In this document: positions 42,498 through 49,544 of the stretch, piece after piece | How positions within the stretch are numbered: position 1 is the first letter of the stretch | Layout: every line of letters begins with the position of its first letter | From: Planctomycetia bacterium | Lineage (GTDB): Bacteria > Planctomycetota > Phycisphaerae > Phycisphaerales > SM1A02 | Length of the DNA: 64,000 nt | Reading direction: 5' to 3' | Assembly: GCA_005799475.1 (NCBI GenBank) | Contig: SYGQ01000010.1 | Span: 6,412-70,411 of the forward strand | Translations under genes and position numbers: made by a program | Notes under the pieces: model-generated | Seen by the model: the letters and a program-made list of their open reading frames with translations, nothing else | What the model was told of the DNA's origin: nothing | The model's database searches: none

Positions 42498-43076
42498 GTG
42501 GCCGCACCTCGACGGGCATTCACGCTCATCGAGGTGATCATCGCCGTGGCGATCATCGCCATCATGGCGGCCATGATCGTGCCCCGCATCACGAGGACCA
42601 CGAAGTCCGAACACGACCTTGTGATCGATCGCATGATGGACCTTCTCTCGCTCTACGCCTTCCGGGAGGCGACTTCAAGCCAGCAAGTTGCGCTTTGGCA
42701 GGATCCAGAGACCCGCTGGTTCACGCTGCTCGTGGCGGAGCGAAACCTCGACGCCGGCGGTGAGAGTCGCAACTCGCGAGCCGAGTGGTTCGCCGACCGT
42801 CGCTTGCAGCCCGTGGCACTTCCGGATGGCATGGAGTTAGCTGATCTCATCGTCGATGGCCTCGATGTGGTGGGCACTGACTGGGTCATAGCGACCGTTC
42901 CCGGCGGAGGCCGACCCGCCATCGAGATGCACCTTGTGTCTCCGGTTCTCGACACCACGCTGCGCCTTGACGCCAACTCCGTGACTCCTGTGCGCATCGA
43001 CACTGGCTCACGGGCCCCCGCAACGCGGCAGCCCCGCGACATGACGCAGTACGGCACGCGCGGGGAAGTGTGGTGA
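42498..43076 (+). CDS. T2SS minor pseudopilin, GspH-like
   Basis: A 192-aa pilin-like protein starting at a GTG directly after the gspG stop, with GGGGAG 5-10 nt upstream. Leader MAAPRRA is followed by FTLIEVIIAVAIIAIMAAMIVP and then a globular domain rich in beta-type sequence (RWFTLLVAERNLDAGGES, then LVSPVLDTTLRL). By gene order between G and I it corresponds to GspH, although the sequence outside the N-terminus is not diagnostic. The C-terminus is basic and disordered. Confidence 0.85.
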   Translation: MAAPRRAFTLIEVIIAVAIIAIMAAMIVPRITRTTKSEHDLVIDRMMDLLSLYAFREATSSQQVALWQDPETRWFTLLVAERNLDAGGESRNSRAEWFADRRLQPVALPDGMELADLIVDGLDVVGTDWVIATVPGGGRPAIEMHLVSPVLDTTLRLDANSVTPVRIDTGSRAPATRQPRDMTQYGTRGEVW

Positions 43077-43534
43077 CGCCGATGCGCCGAGCATTCGCGC
43101 TCCTCGAAGTCATCATCGCGGGGGTCGTCCTGGCCATCGGACTGGGCACGATCGTCTCGTTGGCCTCGCGCGCTCTCATGGAGCAGCAGCGCGGCGAGCG
43201 CGGCGTCGTGGCGGCGGCGCTGCTGGACCAGTTGCTGGCGGAAATCCTGGTGGAGGGCCCCGTGGAGTGGCCGAAACAGCACGACACGAGCGGGCGCTTC
43301 GATGCGCCGTTTGATCTTTACGACTACGAGGTCACCATCGAAGAGGCCGAGCCGGGTTACCCGTGCGCGGTCCTCGCCGTCGTCCACGACGATGCCGGTC
43401 GTGGCTACCGGTGCGCGACGCGCATCTCGATCCGGCAGGGCGAAGAGCCTAATCCGGAGCGCATGCCGTCGGAACCCTTTGATCGGCAGGGCTACTGGGA
43501 CTCGAAGGACGAGAATGCCACGGCCACCAAGTAA
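43073..43534 (+). CDS. T2SS minor pseudopilin, GspI-like
   Basis: A 153-aa pilin-like protein. RRAFALLEVIIAGVVLAIGLG is the class III signal with Ala before the cleavage point and Phe at +1; the Glu at +5 is retained. ALLDQLLAEILVEGP and YDYEVTIEEAEPGYPC fit GspI, which has short leader and globular parts. The start is either the GTG at 43073 (GTGA overlap with the upstream stop) or the ATG at 43082; the former matches the operon's overlap habit. Confidence 0.83.
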   Translation: MTPMRRAFALLEVIIAGVVLAIGLGTIVSLASRALMEQQRGERGVVAAALLDQLLAEILVEGPVEWPKQHDTSGRFDAPFDLYDYEVTIEEAEPGYPCAVLAVVHDDAGRGYRCATRISIRQGEEPNPERMPSEPFDRQGYWDSKDENATATK

Positions 43535-44510
43535 CCGCGTCCGCCCTCGCGGCTTCACCTTGATCGAACTCATTGTGGCTGGCGTGGTCGCGGCGATCGT
43601 GCTCGCCACAATCGGAGCGTCCCTGAGTCAGATCGCGCGCGCGCGCGCTTCAGCCAGGGTGAGACTGTCCAGTTCGCTCAGAGCCAACACAGCCTTGGAG
43701 CGCGTCCGGCGGGAGCTGCAGCAGGTCATCCGCAGTGATGCGCTGGTGGACTCGCGCGTGGTGATTGTGAGCGACAAGGCGGATTCGCCTGTGGGCGAAC
43801 TCGATCGCGACCAGGTTCTCGTGTACTCCACCAAACTTTCGCCCGTGCGCGCCCAGCAGTACGCCGGCGATGGGTTTGAGCACGAAGTCCAATGCCGCGT
43901 CGAGGAAGATGAGGCTGGCTGCGCGCTTTGGATCCGTTCTGACGGCGTTCCCGACGACAACGAACTCGGTGGTGGACAAGCCACCCCGGTGATGGAGGGT
44001 GTCATCGGGCTCAATCTTGAGGCGTTCGACGGCACGGCGTGGTACGACGAATGGGACTCGGATGTTTTTGGCATGCCATGGGCACTTCGGGTCACGGTCT
44101 CCAGCGGCGGCGCACCTGATGGCACTGACCTCTATGCGGCGGGACACGACCTTATGAGTCTTAGCACGGTGATCCCCATCGACCGAGTCGTACCGCCCTA
44201 CGAAGAACCACCTCCCGCGGAGACTCCCTCCGGCGATGGCGCCGGAGTGTCGGACGAGACGGCGGCCGCCGCGGCAGGTTCTGGGATCGTGCCCGCCGGC
44301 GGCGCAACCGATGGTGGAGGTGCCGCCACGGGTCCGGAGGCGGGAGGTCTGAGGCCTAGCGGTCGCGGATCCGACGGCCGCGGCGGCGCAGGGGTGGGGC
44401 GTGGCAGCCCCGGCAGCCCCGGCGGACGCGGCGGCAGCGGCGGACGCGGCGGTGGCCCGGAGAGAGGTGGCGGTCTAGGCGGCGGCCCGGGATCGCGAGG
44501 CCCGAGTTGA
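43515..44510 (+). CDS. T2SS minor pseudopilin, GspJ-like, with Gly-rich tail
   Basis: A 331-aa pilin-like protein overlapping the previous gene by 20 bp. Leader MPRPPSNRVRPRG ends in Gly, then FTLIELIVAGVVAAIVLATI. The globular part (about 40-215) has RANTALERVRRELQQVIRSD and PVMEGVIGLNLEAFDG, as GspJ does in its helix and beta-sheet. Unusually, the last 100 residues are a Gly/Pro/Ser/Arg-rich low-complexity tail (GSPGSPGGRGGSGGRGGG-like). Such a tail on a pilus-tip subunit is not seen in proteobacterial GspJ. Confidence 0.85.
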   Translation: MPRPPSNRVRPRGFTLIELIVAGVVAAIVLATIGASLSQIARARASARVRLSSSLRANTALERVRRELQQVIRSDALVDSRVVIVSDKADSPVGELDRDQVLVYSTKLSPVRAQQYAGDGFEHEVQCRVEEDEAGCALWIRSDGVPDDNELGGGQATPVMEGVIGLNLEAFDGTAWYDEWDSDVFGMPWALRVTVSSGGAPDGTDLYAAGHDLMSLSTVIPIDRVVPPYEEPPPAETPSGDGAGVSDETAAAAAGSGIVPAGGATDGGGAATGPEAGGLRPSGRGSDGRGGAGVGRGSPGSPGGRGGSGGRGGGPERGGGLGGGPGSRGPS

Positions 44511-45901
44511 TGCGGGGAACGAGGACATCCCGCCGCGCCTCTGCGCTCGTCATCGTCATTTGGACGGTGGCGATCGCGGCAACCATCGTCGCCGGACTCC
44601 AGATTGCCACCTACAGGCAGGCCGTTCTGGGCAACGAGGCGCTCGCGCGGGTCCAGGCCCGTTGGGCCGCGCGGGCTGGACTTGAAACGATGATCGCCAT
44701 CATGGAGTGGCACACTGGGAACCCCGATCCCGATGACGCGTTGGCGATGATCAACGAACTCGACGACAACGCGATCGGGGATCTTGAGACGGGCAGCTAC
44801 GACATCCGTCACTTTCTCGACGATGTGGAGTATGTGGGGCCAATGGACGAACACGCCAAGGCCAACATCAACCTGCTCAGTTCGAACGATCTCCTCAACA
44901 TCCCAGACATGACGCCCGATGTGGCCGGTGCCATCACGGACTGGCGCGACGCCGACGAGGAACAGAGCATGATCGGCGCGGAGAAGTCCTACTACGCCAA
45001 TCGCGGCCTCGGCTATGAGCCGCGCAATGGAAACCTGCGCTCGTTCGCAGAACTCGAACTCGTCGCGGGAGTTTGGCCCGAGTACATCCGCGGCGAAGAC
45101 TGGAACCTCAACGGACGACTGGACTCCAATGAAGACGACGGCGAGCAGTCCTGGCCTGAGGACAAGGCCGACGGCATCCTCGACGCAGGGTGGTCGTCGA
45201 TCCTCACATCGTTCTCGCGAACTTCTCCAAACGGAGCGAGCGGTGAGCCCCGGCTCAATCTGAAGGTGGCCACCGCAGAGGATGTCACCGAACGCACTGG
45301 GATCTCGGCACCGCAGGCCGCGGCGCTCTTGCAGTACGCGCAAACACCGAACGCGCGGCTCGAAAGCCTACTGACGACGCCGCTCTCGTTACTCGGCAGC
45401 GGCAATACTCCGGCGCAGCCCCAAGGAGGGACCACTGGCGGCGGACGCACGAATCGCTCAAGCGGCGGACGCAGCACCGGCGGCACGGGAGTGGCGCAAG
45501 CGGGCCCAGGGGACCTCGATGCCAACGCGCTGGGCAGGGTGCTCAATGAGTGCTCCCTCCAGGAGTTCACTCGCCCTTTGCCGGGAAAGATCAACATCAA
45601 CACCGTCTCTGGGCGCGTGCTTCGTGATGTGTTTGACATGAACCCGAAGCTTGTCGATACGCTTCTCTCCCGCCGCGACGCGAGGCCGACTGGGCTCACG
45701 AGCGTCGCGGACATTCTTGAGATTCCCGGCATGACACGCGAAGTCCTTGCACCTCTCGCCAAGCACCTCGATGTGCAGAGTTTTGTCTTCACCGTGAGCA
45801 GCGTGGGTCGCTCCAGTACTGGTGGCACTGAGTGTGAAATCCTCGCGACGGTGGATCGTTCAACGCTGCCCGCGCAGATCCTGAGCTACCGCGAACCATG
45901 A
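44510..45901 (+). CDS. gspK: T2SS minor pseudopilin GspK
   Basis: Pilus-tip subunit, 463 aa, with the GspK-type start RRASALVIVIWTVAIAATIVAGL lacking Glu at +5, as is known for GspK. The large helical domain has YVGPMDEHAKANINLLSSNDLLNI and repeated helix-hairpin-helix-like segments (LPGKININTVSGRVLRDVF, then SVADILEIPGMTREVLAPL). A Gly/Ser/Thr-rich linker (about 300-345) divides the protein, longer than in E. coli. ATG 44510 overlaps the upstream stop by one base. Confidence 0.9.
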   Translation: MRGTRTSRRASALVIVIWTVAIAATIVAGLQIATYRQAVLGNEALARVQARWAARAGLETMIAIMEWHTGNPDPDDALAMINELDDNAIGDLETGSYDIRHFLDDVEYVGPMDEHAKANINLLSSNDLLNIPDMTPDVAGAITDWRDADEEQSMIGAEKSYYANRGLGYEPRNGNLRSFAELELVAGVWPEYIRGEDWNLNGRLDSNEDDGEQSWPEDKADGILDAGWSSILTSFSRTSPNGASGEPRLNLKVATAEDVTERTGISAPQAAALLQYAQTPNARLESLLTTPLSLLGSGNTPAQPQGGTTGGGRTNRSSGGRSTGGTGVAQAGPGDLDANALGRVLNECSLQEFTRPLPGKININTVSGRVLRDVFDMNPKLVDTLLSRRDARPTGLTSVADILEIPGMTREVLAPLAKHLDVQSFVFTVSSVGRSSTGGTECEILATVDRSTLPAQILSYREP

Positions 45902-47865
45902 CCGCCCTCCCGAAGTCCAAGCGATCTCAGCCACAGCGGCAGGCACCCGACCCGACGCTCGTGTGGGTGCTCTCGCCGACGCTTGAGGGCGAATCGGTTG
46001 CGGCCGTGCGAGTCGAGGCGCTGCGCGTGGGTTCGGCCGCCCCTCAGATCATCGACTCGTTCGCCTTCAACGGGCATGCATGCATCCGTGAGGTGCTCAC
46101 CCGGTGCGAGGCCACGCCGCCGTCGCGAATCGTCGTCGTCCTTCCCGGCAGCGCGGTCATTTGTAGGACGCTGACACTTCCCTCCGGGTCGGCAGACCAA
46201 CTGGAGATGGCGCTCCGGCTGCAGATCGAGAACCTCCTGCTCGGGGGTTCGGCGCGATGGCGCACCGAAGGGGCGATGCTTCCCGCGACTGATCCAGACG
46301 CGCCACGAAAGGCGTTGGTGGTCGAGTGGCCCGCGAAGCAGACGGCGCCAGCGGACCTCCTCCCGATCATGCAAGCGGTGCCGGTCACTTTCGCGCCCAG
46401 CATCGCGGCGCTCGCAACGCTCGTGACGGGCGCGATCGGCCTCGGCGCGTCCGAGTCGCTGGCGATGGACCTTGAGCGTGCTGCGGGCTCGATCGCCATC
46501 GCGTTCAGTAACGGACTCAAGAGCGCGTTCCGCGTGGTGCGCGAGGATGGCACCAACGAGTCGCAGTGGCGCGACGCCATCGTGCGCGCACTCCGCGAGA
46601 CACTCCTCGCGGCGGAGGTTCCCGACACCGAAACCGAAGCGATCTGTGTGCGCGTCGAAAGCGCGATCGAGAGGCGATGCGAGGGATTCTTTGCGCCGCT
46701 CAGTGGCGGCATCGATTCATTTCGGTCGCTCATCAAGGGATCTCCCGACGACGACGCATGGTGGCACCAGAATGGCACGGCCGCCGGGGCGGCTGCGGCG
46801 CTGGGCCAACCCACGGCTCGCCTGTGCGGTCTCCGGGCGCACGAGGAGGTTGAGAATCCTGGGATCGCCCGGAGGATGCTCGCGGCGGCGATGAAACCGA
46901 AGGTGGCCGCGCGGCTCGCGATCGCGGCCACGGTCGCGATCGCGCTCGTTCCGCCTGCTGTCGCCGGCGCACGCCTTCTTTACCTCAGATGGCTCCTCCC
47001 CGAACCGCAGGCCTATGGGCGAATCCTCGACCGCGATGACAAGCAGGGTTCCATGTATCGCGACTACGAGCGCTACGCCTGGCCGATCACCAAGTTGCTC
47101 GGTGATGTCGCGTCAACAACCCCCGTGGGCATCGAGCTCGAGACCATCACGCTCGGTCAGGCTGCCCCACTGTCGGTGACTGGGACTTCGAAGCCCGTTG
47201 GATCAGGTTCGAACGCCGCGGATTCGATCCTCCAGATGGAAGCGCAGATGCGCGCGTCGGGAGTGTTCGACAGAGTGGAAAAGAGCTGGGATGCCCCCAA
47301 CAACAACGGGGTCGTCAAGTTTGAGCTTGCCGCAGCGATCATCAAGCCGACCCTCGTCCCGAACTACACCGACGATCAAGACTTTGCCAAGCGAACATTG
47401 CGGGAGCGAAAGTACGGGTCCCTTCCATCCGAGGGGACATCGACAGCGCCGGACTCGCCGTCGGTGCCGACGCTCGCCAATGACAGCGCACCCGACGCAG
47501 GGGCACCGCATCAGTCATCCGGCGAAGGGACCGCGGCGACAGCCGCAGCCAGTCCACCGGTCGCCGCAGCGGGCGCGAACTCTGGCGCCTCCGACGAGGC
47601 ACGCACGCGGAGGCGCCCATCATCGGGGGGTGCCTCCGGCGGGACAGACATTGCTCGCCGCGGCAGCCCCGGCGCTCAAGCCGTCGCACCTGCGGTCCCC
47701 GAGCCTCTCACGGACCAGCACATTGCGGCGATGACACAGGCCGAAGCGCGCGAGGCCGCCGGACGGGTCTCCACCGCACGCGGACTCAGCGGTCTCGATG
47801 AAGCGACCGAGGCTCGCCTCAAGGCGGAGTTTTACAAGTTGCTCGAACGGGCGCGCAATCCATGA
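45898..47865 (+). CDS. Fused PilM/PilN-like (GspL-like) T2SS assembly protein
   Basis: A 655-aa protein joining two roles normally split in type IV pili. Residues 1-320 look like the actin-fold PilM/GspL cytoplasmic domain (IVVVLPGSAVICRTLTLPSG, then MALRLQIENLLLGG). A transmembrane helix follows (about 343-362, RLAIAATVAIALVPPAVAGA), then a PilN-like periplasmic part (about 370-490, VGIELETITLGQAAPLSVTGTS). After a Pro/Ala/Ser-rich linker comes a 53-residue C-terminal module (PLTDQHIAAMTQAEAREA...) also found at the end of the protein encoded at 48473-49477. ATGA overlap with gspK. Confidence 0.83.
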   Translation: MTALPKSKRSQPQRQAPDPTLVWVLSPTLEGESVAAVRVEALRVGSAAPQIIDSFAFNGHACIREVLTRCEATPPSRIVVVLPGSAVICRTLTLPSGSADQLEMALRLQIENLLLGGSARWRTEGAMLPATDPDAPRKALVVEWPAKQTAPADLLPIMQAVPVTFAPSIAALATLVTGAIGLGASESLAMDLERAAGSIAIAFSNGLKSAFRVVREDGTNESQWRDAIVRALRETLLAAEVPDTETEAICVRVESAIERRCEGFFAPLSGGIDSFRSLIKGSPDDDAWWHQNGTAAGAAAALGQPTARLCGLRAHEEVENPGIARRMLAAAMKPKVAARLAIAATVAIALVPPAVAGARLLYLRWLLPEPQAYGRILDRDDKQGSMYRDYERYAWPITKLLGDVASTTPVGIELETITLGQAAPLSVTGTSKPVGSGSNAADSILQMEAQMRASGVFDRVEKSWDAPNNNGVVKFELAAAIIKPTLVPNYTDDQDFAKRTLRERKYGSLPSEGTSTAPDSPSVPTLANDSAPDAGAPHQSSGEGTAATAAASPPVAAAGANSGASDEARTRRRPSSGGASGGTDIARRGSPGAQAVAPAVPEPLTDQHIAAMTQAEAREAAGRVSTARGLSGLDEATEARLKAEFYKLLERARNP

Positions 47866-48473
47866 GCGGCGGCCGCAGCAAGCTCGCAGAGCGGTTCATG
47901 TCCCTGTCGCCCGGGCGCAAGGTCGCCGTCGCCGTGGTCGGCGGACTTATCCTCTGGCTCTTCGTCAACGACTATGTGTGGAGCTACGCGACGGAGTGGA
48001 ATGCAGCGGCCGACCGACTTGAAACGCTATTGCAGCGCGGCGCCCAACGCCAGGCGGCGCTGTCGAAGGATGTGGAGCGCGCCGTGATCGCGTTCGGGAA
48101 AGCGGAAATCCCGTTGGACGAGGCGTCGACCTCACAAAGTCTGGCGAAGGCCATCACGGAGACACTGAGGACTCACCGCATTGCGAACTCCCCCTACGAG
48201 TCGCTTCAGGGCGGCAAACTGCCGGGGACCGCGTTTCAAGTGGGCGCGATCTCGGGCGCGCGTCTCGAACGCATCCGGGGTCAGGTGAGTTTCGAGACCG
48301 ACGCCGACGAGGTCATCGGGATCCTCAGCGACCTCGAGTCTCACCCCGATGTGGACTCGATCTACTCGCTACGGATCAACCGGATGGGCGAAACGCGACG
48401 AGTGAATGTCAAGCTTGTGGCCGAGGCATGGGCGACAACCGCGAAGGACACGCGACCCGGGGCGACACCGTGA
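47862..48473 (+). CDS. PilO/GspM-like T2SS assembly protein
   Basis: A 203-aa bitopic membrane protein. A basic N-terminus, one helix (about 20-40, VAVAVVGGLILWLFVNDYVW), a coiled coil (about 48-80) and a ferredoxin-like domain (GTAFQVGAISGARLERIRGQV, then VIGILSDLESHPDVDSIYSLRIN) match PilO/GspM. Overlaps the fused PilM/N gene by 4 bp and the next gene by one base. The partner of the upstream protein in the inner-membrane assembly ring. Confidence 0.85.
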   Translation: MSGGRSKLAERFMSLSPGRKVAVAVVGGLILWLFVNDYVWSYATEWNAAADRLETLLQRGAQRQAALSKDVERAVIAFGKAEIPLDEASTSQSLAKAITETLRTHRIANSPYESLQGGKLPGTAFQVGAISGARLERIRGQVSFETDADEVIGILSDLESHPDVDSIYSLRINRMGETRRVNVKLVAEAWATTAKDTRPGATP

Positions 48474-49477
48474 TGCACCCTCGGGCAAATCTCCCCAGTG
48501 GAACCCGTTGGTCTGGCCCGTTCATCGTCAGTGGATTGGCGGTTTTTCTCGGATCCTGGGTTCTCTTGGGTGAAGCGATGCCCATCTTGGGAACGCTGCT
48601 CGTTCCGCATGGCAATGAAGGAGAAAGATCGGCGACTGATCGTGCTCTTGAACGACACCAAGACCTCATGAAAACTTCGCGGGATCGCTTCGCTGGGCGA
48701 AGTCTCTTCGTCATGCCGCCACCGCCCGAACGGAAGGCTCCGCCTGCTCCGCCGCCGCCCCCTCCACGAGTGGAGCCGGTCGACCCGCCGCCGCCACTGG
48801 CACCACCAGCGACCTACACAGGATCGGCGCCCAAGGGGGTCATCGGCACGACGGTCCTCTTCGACACTTTCTCCGTTCGGGTTGGTGAGGAGAAGAACGG
48901 CATCAAGGTGATCGGGATTGAGCCGCCGTCGAATGTGAAGATCGAACACATGGGTGGCAGCTACTCGGTGCCAATCTGGACACCGACGGATTGGTCGAAG
49001 CTCGGTGCCATCTCGCATGCAGCAACGCCCTCGGGGATTCAGAGTGTCCCCTCGCCCGCAGTTGCACCCGAGCCCGTACCCGAGCCTGTGGCCGAACTCG
49101 TGCCCACGCCCGAGCCCGCGCTTGTGGCTGAGCCGGCGGTGCTGTCGACGGATCCTCCAGCGTCTCCGCCTGTGGTCGTCGAGCCGCCTCCACCGAGTCC
49201 GCCTCAGCCAGTCCGACCCGCCGCAGCGGCCTCGCTGGCGACACCGTACACGCCCGCGCGCGCGATTGCGGGCCCATCGAGCGTGGTGCCGCCAGCCGCC
49301 ATTCCCGATCCGCTGACCCCGGAACAGATCCGGCTCATGTCGCAGGCGCAAGTCACCGCTGCGATCGCGCAAGTGAGCCGCGCACGGCAGCAACCCGGAC
49401 TCGATGCCGCCACCCAAGGGCGATTGCGGCAGGAGTTTGATCTCCTTCGCGCCCGTCGCGCGGAACTCCCACGATGA
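48473..49477 (+). CDS. GspC/PilP-like T2SS protein with shared C-terminal module
   Basis: A 334-aa protein with an N-terminal membrane helix (about 17-38), a Pro-rich linker (about 83-110, with PPPP runs) and a small beta-type domain (about 120-165, GIKVIGIEPPSNVKIEHMGG). A second Pro/Val/Glu-rich linker ends in PLTPEQIRLMSQAQV, the module shared with the PilM/N fusion. The topology and position directly before the secretin fit GspC/PilP, which link the inner-membrane ring to the secretin; sequence similarity is too weak to be sure. TGATG overlap with the previous gene. Confidence 0.72.
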   Translation: MHPRANLPSGTRWSGPFIVSGLAVFLGSWVLLGEAMPILGTLLVPHGNEGERSATDRALERHQDLMKTSRDRFAGRSLFVMPPPPERKAPPAPPPPPPRVEPVDPPPPLAPPATYTGSAPKGVIGTTVLFDTFSVRVGEEKNGIKVIGIEPPSNVKIEHMGGSYSVPIWTPTDWSKLGAISHAATPSGIQSVPSPAVAPEPVPEPVAELVPTPEPALVAEPAVLSTDPPASPPVVVEPPPPSPPQPVRPAAAASLATPYTPARAIAGPSSVVPPAAIPDPLTPEQIRLMSQAQVTAAIAQVSRARQQPGLDAATQGRLRQEFDLLRARRAELPR

Positions 49478-49544
49478 ATCGGCAAGCATTCCGCGCGAAA
49501 CGCGTTCGACCAATGAGGACTACCCTCGGAGCCTGACCGTGAAG

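Noticed and set aside
45013..45828. 271-codon minus-strand frame opposite gspK
   Set aside because: Shadow of GspK; no motif and no start signal.
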